This document shows, in pieces, positions 1 to 5,780 of a DNA stretch of 5,780 bases. The notes beneath the pieces were generated by a model that saw nothing but the letters and a program-made list of their open reading frames with translations, searched no databases and was not told where the DNA came from. Made by a program: the position numbers and the translations under genes. Within the stretch, counting starts at the first letter, position 1; every line of letters starts with the position of its first letter. This DNA is from Methanomassiliicoccus sp. (GTDB lineage: Archaea > Thermoplasmatota > Thermoplasmata > Methanomassiliicoccales > JACIVX01): positions 1 to 5,780 of the forward strand of contig DYTM01000101.1 of the NCBI GenBank assembly GCA_020725985.1. Direction: 5' to 3'.

Positions 1-1209
1 GATCCTATATCGACGATCAGGGCGAAGAACGGCGTTGTCGAGTGCGAGCACGAGTCCAGCAAGGTGAGGGATCCATACAGGGCGCTGAGGAGCTACTTCC
101 GATCGTTCGACTGCGGAGCCTCCGAACTCGCCCCCTTCTCCGGGGGAATGGTCGGATACGTCGCATACGACATGGTCCGCTATTTCGAAGGGATCGAGAC
201 CAGAATTGGCGGGGAAGACCACCCTCCGGACATGTATTTCGTCATTCCCCGACACCTCGTGTGCCTGGATCACCTCAACGATCAGACCATCCTCATCACC
301 CACGGCGACATGTGGGAGCTGAAGGAGGCGTTGTCAGAACCGACGGAGCAAATGGAATCACAGATTGCCGTCGGGGAGGGAAGGCCGAACCTGAGCGGCG
401 AGGAGTTCGAGGACATGGTCTCGACGGCGAAGGAAAGGATCCTCGACGGCGAGATATTCCAGGTTGTCCTTTCCCGGAGGACCGACTTCCCCTTCAAGGG
501 AGACCCGCTCCTGATGTACAAGGCCCTTCGCCGCCTGAATCCCTCCCCCTACCTCTTCTACTTGAGCTTCGGGGACATTCATTTCCTCGGCTCCTCCCCG
601 GAGATGCTCGTGCGTCTCGAGGGAAAGAGGCTCACCACCAGACCCCTCGCCGGCACCAGGCCCCGGGCGCAGGATCCCGAGGAGGACGAGAAGCTCAAGC
701 TCGAGATGCTTCTGGACGAGAAGGAGAGGGCGGAGCACCTGATGCTCGTCGACCTCCACAGGAACGACATGGGGAAGGTGTCGAGGTACGGATGCGTCAA
801 GGTCACTGAGCTCATGGCGGTGGAGAAGTACTCCCACGTCCAACACATCGTCAGCAACATCGAGAGCGAGATCCGCCCGGACGTGGACGCCTTCGAGGCC
901 CACAAGGCCTGCTTCCCGGCAGGCACCGTCACCGGGGCGCCGAAGATCCGAGCGATGGAGATCATCTCGGAGCTGGAGAGGGAGCCTCGGGGACCGTATG
1001 CCGGCAGCGTCGGCTACTTCGACTTCACCGGGAATATGGACCTCGCGATCGCTATCAGATCGATCGTGGTCAAGGGACAGGTCGCCAGCGTCCAGGCCGG
1101 GGCGGGGATCGTCGCCGATTCCATCCCGGAGAGGGAGTACCTCGAGACCGAGTACAAGATGAGGGCGATGATCCAGGCGATCGCCTCGACCGCGGAGGGA
1201 TCCAGATGA
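1..1209 (+). CDS. trpE: Anthranilate synthase component I, TrpE (5' truncated by window edge)
   Basis: The large subunit of anthranilate synthase converts chorismate, with ammonia supplied by TrpG, to anthranilate in the cytoplasm. The frame is open from base 1, so the start lies outside the window; 402 residues are visible and about 40-60 N-terminal residues are probably missing, including the usual LLES-type tryptophan-binding motif. Numbering visible residues, the sequence has the GGMVGYVAYD segment near 48-57, IFQVVLSRR (152-160), NPSPYLFY (180-187, in families of this type part of the tryptophan feedback site), PLAGTRPR (215-222), DEKERAEHLMLVDLHRND (239-256), CFPAGTVTGAPKIRAMEI (304-321) and QAGAGIVADSIPEREY (365-380). 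These are the chorismate-binding fold signatures and no core motif is broken. The GTG at 64 is internal, since homologous sequence continues upstream of it. TrpE rather than PabB or isochorismate synthase is supported by the following trp genes. The stop overlaps the trpG start in ATGA. Confidence 0.97.
   Translation, partial: DPISTIRAKNGVVECEHESSKVRDPYRALRSYFRSFDCGASELAPFSGGMVGYVAYDMVRYFEGIETRIGGEDHPPDMYFVIPRHLVCLDHLNDQTILITHGDMWELKEALSEPTEQMESQIAVGEGRPNLSGEEFEDMVSTAKERILDGEIFQVVLSRRTDFPFKGDPLLMYKALRRLNPSPYLFYLSFGDIHFLGSSPEMLVRLEGKRLTTRPLAGTRPRAQDPEEDEKLKLEMLLDEKERAEHLMLVDLHRNDMGKVSRYGCVKVTELMAVEKYSHVQHIVSNIESEIRPDVDAFEAHKACFPAGTVTGAPKIRAMEIISELEREPRGPYAGSVGYFDFTGNMDLAIAIRSIVVKGQVASVQAGAGIVADSIPEREYLETEYKMRAMIQAIASTAEGSR
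1194..1198 (+). promoter_or_regulatory. Ribosome binding site of trpG, inside the trpE end
   Basis: GGAGG lies within the last trpE codons, seven bases before the trpG ATG at 1206. It fixes that ATG as the start and the 1206-1209 ATGA as the coupled stop/start. Confidence 0.8.
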
Positions 1210-1781
1210 CCAGCATTCTTCTCATCGACAACTACGACTCCTTCGTGCACAACATCGCCCAGTATCTCGGAGAGATGGGCGCGTCGGTTTTCGTCGAGAG
1301 GAACGACTCCCCTGGGGTCGACAGGATGCTCGGAGAGGTGGACGGGTATGTCATCTCCCCGGGCCCGGGGCATCCGAGGGACGCCGGATACAGCCTGGAG
1401 GTGATCGCCAAGGAGGGCGGTGGAAGGCCCGTGCTAGGGGTTTGCCTCGGGCATCAGGCGATCGCTTTCGTGCATGGCGGATCGATCGTGAGAGCGGAGA
1501 GGGTCGTTCACGGAAAGGTGAGCAGGATTCTCCGAGATGACGACCCGCTCTTTGAAGGAGTTCCGGATGTCTTCGCCGCCACGAGATACCATTCCCTCAT
1601 CGTACGGAAGGAGGGATTGCCAGCCACGCTCAGGATCATTGCGGAGAGTGAGGCTGGGGAGATCATGTCCCTCCGGGTGAAGGAGAAGGAGATGTACGGC
1701 GTTCAGTTCCATCCGGAATCCGTCCTGACTTCCCACGGGCGAACGATCCTGTCCAATTTCCTCGGGATGTGCCGGAAATGA
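1206..1781 (+). CDS. trpG: Anthranilate synthase component II (glutamine amidotransferase), TrpG
   Basis: A 191-residue class I glutamine amidotransferase, the usual length for a stand-alone TrpG. It hydrolyses glutamine and channels ammonia to TrpE. The N-terminus has the typical IDNYDSF (7-13). The oxyanion strand SPGPGHP (51-57) and nucleophile elbow GVCLGHQ (78-84) follow, giving catalytic Cys80. His169 and Glu171 in VQFHPESV (166-173) complete the triad. VHGK (101-104) and RYHSL (127-131) are also family signatures. It is not fused to TrpE or TrpD, unlike in enterobacteria. PabA/TrpG are hard to tell apart by sequence; position between trpE and trpD makes TrpG the natural name, though a dual role in folate synthesis cannot be excluded. 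Start and stop each overlap the neighbour by four bases. Confidence 0.97.
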   Translation: MTSILLIDNYDSFVHNIAQYLGEMGASVFVERNDSPGVDRMLGEVDGYVISPGPGHPRDAGYSLEVIAKEGGGRPVLGVCLGHQAIAFVHGGSIVRAERVVHGKVSRILRDDDPLFEGVPDVFAATRYHSLIVRKEGLPATLRIIAESEAGEIMSLRVKEKEMYGVQFHPESVLTSHGRTILSNFLGMCRK

Positions 1782-3739
1782 TTCGGGACGCGATCAGCGC
1801 GGTCGTGGAAAGGAGGGACCTGTCGGCCGAGACGGCCTGTCAGGTCATGAAAGAGATCATGACCGGCTTCGCGACCCCAGGCCAAGTGGCGGCCTTTGCC
1901 GCGGGGATGCGGATGAAGGGGGAGAAGGAGGACGAGATGAAAGGCTTCGTCACCGCCCTCCGCGAGTGCGGTCTCAGGGTCGCTGCGCCGGAAGGCGCGG
2001 TGGACCTATGCGGCACCGGAGGGGACGGGGCATGCACCTTCAACGTCTCCACCGTCGCCTCATTCGTCGTCTCGGCGGCGGGTGTCCCGGTGGCGAAGCA
2101 TGGAAACCGCGCGGTCTCGAGCAGGTCCGGCTCGGCAGACATGCTCCAGGCGCTCGGTATGCCGATCGATCTCGGTCCCTCGGGAGTGGAGGAGTGCATA
2201 AGGAAAACATCGCTGGGCATCATGTTTGCGCCGGTTTTCCACAGCTCGATGAGGAGGGTGGCGGAGGTGAGGCGGGAGATTGGCATCCGGACGCTCTTCA
2301 ACCTTCTCGGTCCGATGGCGAATCCTGCCGGGGTGAGGAGACAGCTCATCGGCGTGTACGATCCTGCGCTCGCCCCAATGATCGCCAGAGTCATGGGAGA
2401 GCTCGGCTCGAGCCGCGTCTTGGTCGTCAGCGGGGAGGGAATGGACGAGATCACGAACACAGGCCCGACGAGCGTCGTTGAATTCTCAGACGGAAGGCTG
2501 TCAAGCTATCAGCTCTCACCGGGGAGATTCGGCCTCGACCTCGCAGAGGAGGACGAGATACGAGGAGGAACGCCGATCGAGAATGCGGGGATATCTCTTT
2601 CCATTCTCAAGGGCGAGGTGTCCGCCAGAGCGGACATCGTTGCGATGAACGCTGGAGCGGCCCTCTACGTCGCTGGAGCGGTTCCAGAGATCGAGGATGG
2701 CATCGACATCGCTCGGCGGACCATCAGAGGCGGGAGAGGCCTCGCCAAGTTGAGGGAGTTCTCGGCCGCGTCTGTAGAGATTGAGAAGGAGAGGCAGATG
2801 AGATGCCAAGCATCCGATCTCTTCAACCGCAAGATCCTGCCGGATGTACTCACGGGGAGGTGCGGGGAGATATGCAAAGACCTTCTGTCAAGGGTGGCCG
2901 CGGTGGAGGATGGAAGGGAGACGCTGGCCAACCTCGACTCCGACATCCTTTCAGACCCGAGTGTCCTCTCCGTCCTGGCGCTTTCAAGAGCGCTCGGCGT
3001 GACCCACGGCATGTCGACGAGTACATCGGCGGCAGGTCGCCCCGGTCGGAAGCTGTCGGAGACGATTCTCTCCTCCCCGGGAGTTGCGATCATCGGGGAG
3101 TTCAAACCCTCCTCCCCGACTGCCCCTCCGCTCTCGCTCCCTCCATCCCCAGAGGAGGTCGCGGAGGTGTACCCGGATGAAGGGGTGACGGCGATGTCGG
3201 TTCTCATCGAGAACCAGTACTTCGGGGGAGGCCCTGAGCTCTTCTCCTTCTTCCGGTCAATCCTTTCACTTCCCCTGATCTACAAGGACTTCGTCCTTTC
3301 TGTTAGACAGGTGGAAGAGGCCGACAGGCTCGGCGCGGACGCGGTGCTACTCATAGCGAAGCTGTTGAAGAGGGAGGCAATGGAGGCACTCGTGCGGGCC
3401 ATCATCCTCAAAGACATGGAGCCTGTCGTGGAAATCCACGACCACGAGGATCTGGAGAAGCTCCGCTCCTGCTCGTGCTACGATGGCATCCGTCTCATAG
3501 GAATCAACAGCCGTGACCTGAGGACGCTGCGGACCGATCCGCAGGAAGGGCTTAGGATGCGAGAGGCTGTCGGAGATGCGCCGATTGTGATCATGGAGAG
3601 CGGGATACGGAGCGCGGAGCAGATTCGCCATCTCGATGGTTTCGACGCCGCCCTCATCGGCTCGATGTTCATGCGCGCCGAGGATCTCAGAGCGGCGGTC
3701 CGGAAGGCGGTAGCTGTCGGAAGGAGTGTGCCGAGATGA
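1778..3739 (+). CDS. trpDC: Fused anthranilate phosphoribosyltransferase - indole-3-glycerol phosphate synthase (TrpD-TrpC)
   Basis: One 653-residue frame joins two pathway enzymes. Residues 1 to about 338 are TrpD, transferring phosphoribose from PRPP to anthranilate. Visible there are GTGGD (79-83), the PRPP-binding KHGNRAVSSRSGSAD (107-121), the VRREIG anthranilate-site arginine (R165/R166), FNLLGPMANP (174-183) and the metal-binding pair D223-E224. Residues from about 350 are TrpC (IGPS), a TIM barrel that decarboxylates and cyclises CdRP. Catalytic equivalents are E441 and K443 (GEFK), K503 (YKDF), E552 (VVEIHD), N577 (GINSRDL), E607 and S608 (MESGI); spacings resemble archaeal IGPS. Both active sites look intact. 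The 338-430 stretch is longer than a simple linker and probably includes the N-terminal IGPS helices. I chose ATG 1778, which gives the same ATGA overlap as neighbouring junctions; GTG 1769 would add three residues. Third-position GC stays high through the join, arguing against a sequencing frameshift. Confidence 0.94.
   Translation: MIRDAISAVVERRDLSAETACQVMKEIMTGFATPGQVAAFAAGMRMKGEKEDEMKGFVTALRECGLRVAAPEGAVDLCGTGGDGACTFNVSTVASFVVSAAGVPVAKHGNRAVSSRSGSADMLQALGMPIDLGPSGVEECIRKTSLGIMFAPVFHSSMRRVAEVRREIGIRTLFNLLGPMANPAGVRRQLIGVYDPALAPMIARVMGELGSSRVLVVSGEGMDEITNTGPTSVVEFSDGRLSSYQLSPGRFGLDLAEEDEIRGGTPIENAGISLSILKGEVSARADIVAMNAGAALYVAGAVPEIEDGIDIARRTIRGGRGLAKLREFSAASVEIEKERQMRCQASDLFNRKILPDVLTGRCGEICKDLLSRVAAVEDGRETLANLDSDILSDPSVLSVLALSRALGVTHGMSTSTSAAGRPGRKLSETILSSPGVAIIGEFKPSSPTAPPLSLPPSPEEVAEVYPDEGVTAMSVLIENQYFGGGPELFSFFRSILSLPLIYKDFVLSVRQVEEADRLGADAVLLIAKLLKREAMEALVRAIILKDMEPVVEIHDHEDLEKLRSCSCYDGIRLIGINSRDLRTLRTDPQEGLRMREAVGDAPIVIMESGIRSAEQIRHLDGFDAALIGSMFMRAEDLRAAVRKAVAVGRSVPR
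2786..2801 (+). promoter_or_regulatory. Possible internal start site for free TrpC, or relic of a trpD/trpC junction
   Basis: AAGGAGAGG at 2786-2794 is followed by an in-frame ATG at 2798 (residue 341), six bases after GGAG, and the bases 2798-2801 read ATGA as at other junctions of this operon. The position is where a normal TrpD protein ends. Starting here would give a 313-residue IGPS, a little longer than the usual 250-270. In this gene the TGA is out of frame, so it does not end TrpD. Purine-rich GAGAAGGAG also simply encodes Glu-Lys-Glu, so this may be chance. Confidence 0.3.
3721..3726 (+). promoter_or_regulatory. Ribosome binding site of trpF, inside the trpDC end
   Basis: AAGGAG lies nine bases before ATG 3736. 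It supports initiation at the ATGA overlap rather than at a downstream codon. Confidence 0.7.
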
Positions 3740-4323
3740 AAGTGAAGATCTGTGGATTGATGAGCGCCGAGGATGCAGCGATGTGCGAGGACCTTGGGGC
3801 GGACGCTCTGGGCTTCGTCCATTACGACGGAAGGATCAGGAATCTGCCGCTCGACGCCATTGCCGAAATGGTGTCTTGTCTCTCTCCCTTCACCTCCTGC
3901 GTCCTGGTCTGCTCTCCTTCGAATGCGGAGGAGGCGCTGGAGATGGCCGAGCGAAGCTCTGCCGGCATCCTTCAGCTCTACTCCCTCGGCCCCGAGGAGA
4001 TACAGCAGGTGCGAAGTCAGGGCGTGAGGGTAATCAGGGTAGTTCCGCCGGATCGGTCGAAGGCGATTGAATTTGCCGAAGTCGCGGACGCGCTCCTCTT
4101 CGAACAGGGGATCCCGGGAACGGGGCGTTCGTTTGACTACTCCACGGTCCCTGTCGACTGCTGCCGGAGGGCGATCATTGCCGGGGGGCTTACTCCCTCG
4201 AATCTCTCCCCCGCCAAGTCCCTCAGACCCTACGCTCTCGACGTTTCCTCCGGCGTGGAAATGACGCCGGGGAAGAAGGACCCGGCGCTCGTCAGGGAGT
4301 TCGTCAGGAGGTGCAAGGATTGA
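3736..4323 (+). CDS. trpF: Phosphoribosylanthranilate isomerase, TrpF
   Basis: A 195-residue TIM-barrel enzyme catalysing the Amadori rearrangement of N-(5-phosphoribosyl)anthranilate to CdRP, between the TrpD and TrpC reactions. It starts with MKVKICGL, whose Cys6 is the catalytic base of the family, followed by GADALGFV (21-28). The phosphate-binding parts are PGTGRSFDY (127-135), IAGGLTPSN (148-156), DVSSGVE (169-175) and PGKKD (178-182). Two deviations stand out. The usual LLD(T/S), carrying the general acid Asp, is here LLFEQ with Glu123. The usual QLHG is QLYS (80-83). The SPR-type motif is also altered to GRIRN (32-36), keeping an arginine. It is slightly short for the family but complete. 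The ATG overlaps the trpDC stop, and its TGA overlaps the trpB TTG. The family assignment is firm; full catalytic competence is inferred. Confidence 0.95.
   Translation: MKVKICGLMSAEDAAMCEDLGADALGFVHYDGRIRNLPLDAIAEMVSCLSPFTSCVLVCSPSNAEEALEMAERSSAGILQLYSLGPEEIQQVRSQGVRVIRVVPPDRSKAIEFAEVADALLFEQGIPGTGRSFDYSTVPVDCCRRAIIAGGLTPSNLSPAKSLRPYALDVSSGVEMTPGKKDPALVREFVRRCKD
4306..4313 (+). promoter_or_regulatory. Strong ribosome binding site that decides the trpB start
   Basis: AGGAGGTG is a near-perfect match to the 16S rRNA anti-Shine-Dalgarno. It contains the GTG at 4311, so that GTG cannot plausibly be the start. The TTG at 4320 follows six bases later, an ideal distance, and forms TTGA with the trpF stop. 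Confidence 0.85.
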
Positions 4324-5498
4324 GCAGAGAAGGTCGCTTCGGGCAGTTCGGGGGATTCTATGTGCCGGAGATTCTCGTGCGGGCGCTCAAGGATCTGGAA
4401 AGAGAGTACGCGATCATCTCCAGCGACAAAGGATTCAGGGAGGAAATGGACCGGCTCCTCACGACCTACGCCGGCCGGCCCACCCCCATCTACTATGCCC
4501 AGAGACTGACAGAGAAGGTGGGAGGGGCGAGGATATTCCTGAAGAGGGAGGATCTTCTTCACACCGGCTCCCACAAGATCAACAACGCGCTGGGACAGGC
4601 GCTGATCGCGAAGCGCATGGGGAAGCGGAGAATCATCGCTGAGACTGGTGCGGGCCAGCACGGGGTCGCGGCGGCGACGGCATGTGCGCTGCTCGGGCTC
4701 GATTGCGAGGTGTACATGGGTGAGGTGGACGTCGAGAGGCAGAAACTCAACTGCTATCGGATGGAGCTCCTCGGCGCGAAATTGAACGTCGTGAGGTCTG
4801 GATCCAAAACCCTGAAGGACGCGATCAACGAGGCCCTCAGGGATTTCGCCTCCTCGAGCGATCATACACATTACCTCATCGGGAGCGTCGTCGGACCGCA
4901 TCTCTACCCTACGATGGTGAGGGATCTCCAGTCGGTCATCGGCAGGGAGGCGAGGAAGCAATTCCTCGCCCTCGAGAATCATCTTCCGGACGCCCTAGTC
5001 GCGTGCGTGGGCGGGGGGAGCAACGCGATCGGATTCTTCCACCCCTTCCTCGAAGATAGGGAAATCCGGATGATCGGGGTGGAGGCGGGAGGGGAGGGAC
5101 TGGATAGTTCGAGGCATGCGGCGAGCATCGTCGCTGGCAAGGAGGGTGTCCTTCATGGTGCGAGGACAATGATACTGCAGGACGAGGATGGCCAGATTGC
5201 CGAGACGCACTCGATAGCGGCCGGACTGGACTATCCGGGGGTGGGCCCGGAGCACGCCTTCCTTAGCATGGCCGGGCGGGTCGAGTATATGGCCGTCGAG
5301 GATGACGAGGCCCTGGCCGCCTTCCACACCCTCTCCGAGACCGAAGGCATAATCCCGGCCCTTGAAAGCGCCCATGCGGTTGCAGTCGCCATAAGGCTGG
5401 CTTCGCAATCTACGGCGGACAGCGATATTGTCGTCAACCTCTCGGGACGAGGGGACAAGGACGTGAACCAGGTGGCGTCGATGGAGGGGAGGCTTTGA
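4320..5498 (+). CDS. trpB: Tryptophan synthase beta chain, TrpB (TTG start)
   Basis: A 392-residue PLP enzyme that condenses indole with serine to tryptophan, working as an alpha-beta complex with TrpA. Length and the N-terminal [13 protein letters not shown] fit the major TrpB1 type rather than the longer TrpB2 form. Visible in order are RPTP (53-56), [17 protein letters not shown] (74-90) with the Schiff-base Lys86, AETGAGQHG (107-115) with catalytic Glu108, the RMELLGAKL segment of the COMM domain (147-155), the PLP-phosphate loop GGGSN (231-235), [12 protein letters not shown] in the C-terminal third, and NLSGRGDKD near the C-terminus, whose Ser contacts the PLP ring nitrogen. Numbering is one less than the Salmonella enzyme at these sites. 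Start choice rests on the ribosome binding site at 4306-4313 and the TTGA overlap; GTG 4311 would add three residues. An intact COMM domain and adjoining trpA indicate a normal channelling complex. Confidence 0.97.
   Translation: MSREGRFGQFGGFYVPEILVRALKDLEREYAIISSDKGFREEMDRLLTTYAGRPTPIYYAQRLTEKVGGARIFLKREDLLHTGSHKINNALGQALIAKRMGKRRIIAETGAGQHGVAAATACALLGLDCEVYMGEVDVERQKLNCYRMELLGAKLNVVRSGSKTLKDAINEALRDFASSSDHTHYLIGSVVGPHLYPTMVRDLQSVIGREARKQFLALENHLPDALVACVGGGSNAIGFFHPFLEDREIRMIGVEAGGEGLDSSRHAASIVAGKEGVLHGARTMILQDEDGQIAETHSIAAGLDYPGVGPEHAFLSMAGRVEYMAVEDDEALAAFHTLSETEGIIPALESAHAVAVAIRLASQSTADSDIVVNLSGRGDKDVNQVASMEGRL
5483..5492 (+). promoter_or_regulatory. Ribosome binding site of trpA, inside the trpB end
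   Basis: GGAGGGGAGG contains two overlapping Shine-Dalgarno cores. The first GGAGG (5483-5487) is seven bases before TTG 5495, the better spacing; the second is only two bases away. It supports the TTG as the trpA start. Confidence 0.75.
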
Positions 5499-5780
5499 GG
5501 AGAATCGCAGAGGTCTTCGAGAGGCTTTCCTCGGAAGGTTCCGCGGCATACGTCCCGTATGTCTGCGCCGGTGATCCGAACAAGGGTTTCACGCTCCGCC
5601 TCATTGAAGCGTTCGCCGGAGCGAGGGCGGATATCCTCGAACTGGGTCTTCCGTTCTCCGACCCGATCGCCGACGGGCCGGTCATCCAGGGGGCGATGCA
5701 GCGATCTCTGTCAGCAGGATTCAAGGTGATCGACCTCTTCCAGACAATCGCATCCGTGAGAAGCCGCGGGGTGGGAATAC
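5495..5780 (+). CDS. trpA: Tryptophan synthase alpha chain, TrpA (3' truncated by window edge, TTG start)
   Basis: The first 95 codons of a TIM-barrel enzyme that cleaves indole-3-glycerol phosphate and passes indole through the tunnel to TrpB. About 150-170 residues should follow beyond the window. The start TTG overlaps the trpB TGA as TTGA; no ATG is available near the N-terminus, the only visible candidate being well inside the conserved region. YVCAGDPN (22-29) matches the usual Y.TaGdP strand. [18 protein letters not shown] (48-65) is the family signature, with catalytic Glu49 and Asp60 at exactly the classical enteric numbering, which independently supports TTG 5495 as the start. The frame has no interruption up to the window end. 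Confidence 0.96.
   Translation, partial: MRRIAEVFERLSSEGSAAYVPYVCAGDPNKGFTLRLIEAFAGARADILELGLPFSDPIADGPVIQGAMQRSLSAGFKVIDLFQTIASVRSRGVGI

Noticed and set aside
42..809. A 255-codon + strand ORF overlapping trpE
   Set aside because: It is the +3 frame shadow of trpE: it is Arg/Pro/Gly-rich, low in hydrophobic core patterns, and resembles no family, while trpE in frame 1 has every expected motif.
358..903. A 181-codon minus strand ORF opposite trpE
   Set aside because: Composition is Val/Leu/Glu/His repeats typical of antisense to GC-rich coding sequence; no family resemblance.
1769..1771. GTG as the trpDC start
   Set aside because: It would add three residues with no ribosome binding site of its own; ATG 1778 gives the ATGA overlap seen at neighbouring junctions. 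Not fully excluded.
1840..2460. A 206-codon minus strand ORF opposite trpD
   Set aside because: Antisense shadow: the codon-periodic GC of the TrpD frame explains the open frame, and the translation has no domain-like pattern.
2750..2900. Sequencing frameshift as the cause of the trpD-trpC fusion
   Set aside because: The single frame keeps coding-like third-position GC and sensible protein sequence across the whole join, so no compensating error is needed. Only reads or relatives could settle it completely.
2803..3180. A + strand ORF starting MPSI, reminiscent of IGPS N-termini
   Set aside because: After the first four residues it has no IGPS similarity, and it is out of frame with the catalytic IGPS motifs; the fusion frame has clear GC-rich third positions through this stretch.
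4230..4982. A 250-codon minus strand ORF opposite trpF/trpB
   Set aside because: Antisense shadow of high-GC coding DNA; no recognisable motifs, no convincing ribosome binding site, and opposite strongly conserved TrpB sequence.
1..5780. Attenuator, Trp-codon leader, internal promoter or terminator
   Set aside because: There is no noncoding gap in the window, no run of Trp codons and no hairpin followed by T-tract; such elements would be upstream of trpE or downstream of trpA.

Overview
The window is one continuous slice of a tryptophan biosynthesis operon. All genes are on the + strand, in the order trpE (5' end cut off) - trpG - trpD/trpC fusion - trpF - trpB - trpA (3' end cut off). Together they cover every step from chorismate to tryptophan. 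There is no intergenic DNA: each of the five junctions is a 4-base start/stop overlap (ATGA three times, TTGA twice). No promoter, leader peptide, attenuator or terminator lies inside the window, and nothing suggests mobile DNA, RNA genes or CRISPR. The minus strand holds only shadow ORFs.

Organism: composition is GC-rich (about 60% by eye), arginine is often AGG/AGA, ribosome binding sites are strong GGAGG/GGAGGTG types, and two genes start with TTG. I favour an archaeon, perhaps a GC-rich member of the Thermoplasmatota or a related euryarchaeal line. This is an inference from style and gene organisation; a bacterium is not excluded.

How the genes work together: TrpE with the TrpG glutaminase makes anthranilate. 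The TrpD domain adds phosphoribose, TrpF isomerises the product, and the TrpC domain closes the indole ring to give indole-3-glycerol phosphate. TrpA and TrpB convert that to tryptophan. The gene order nearly follows the reaction order, except that TrpF acts between the two activities joined in the TrpD-TrpC protein.

Points of most interest: (1) trpD and trpC form one 653-codon reading frame, unlike the well-known enteric trpG-trpD and trpC-trpF fusions. (2) An ATGA with a Shine-Dalgarno-like sequence sits inside the fusion exactly where TrpD should end. (3) Translational coupling at every junction appears to be the rule. (4) trpB and trpA, the two tryptophan synthase subunits, both start with TTG behind very strong ribosome binding sites. 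(5) TrpF seems to carry Glu where the family has its catalytic general acid Asp. I see no wholly new system here; it is a well-formed metabolic operon with unusual architecture.
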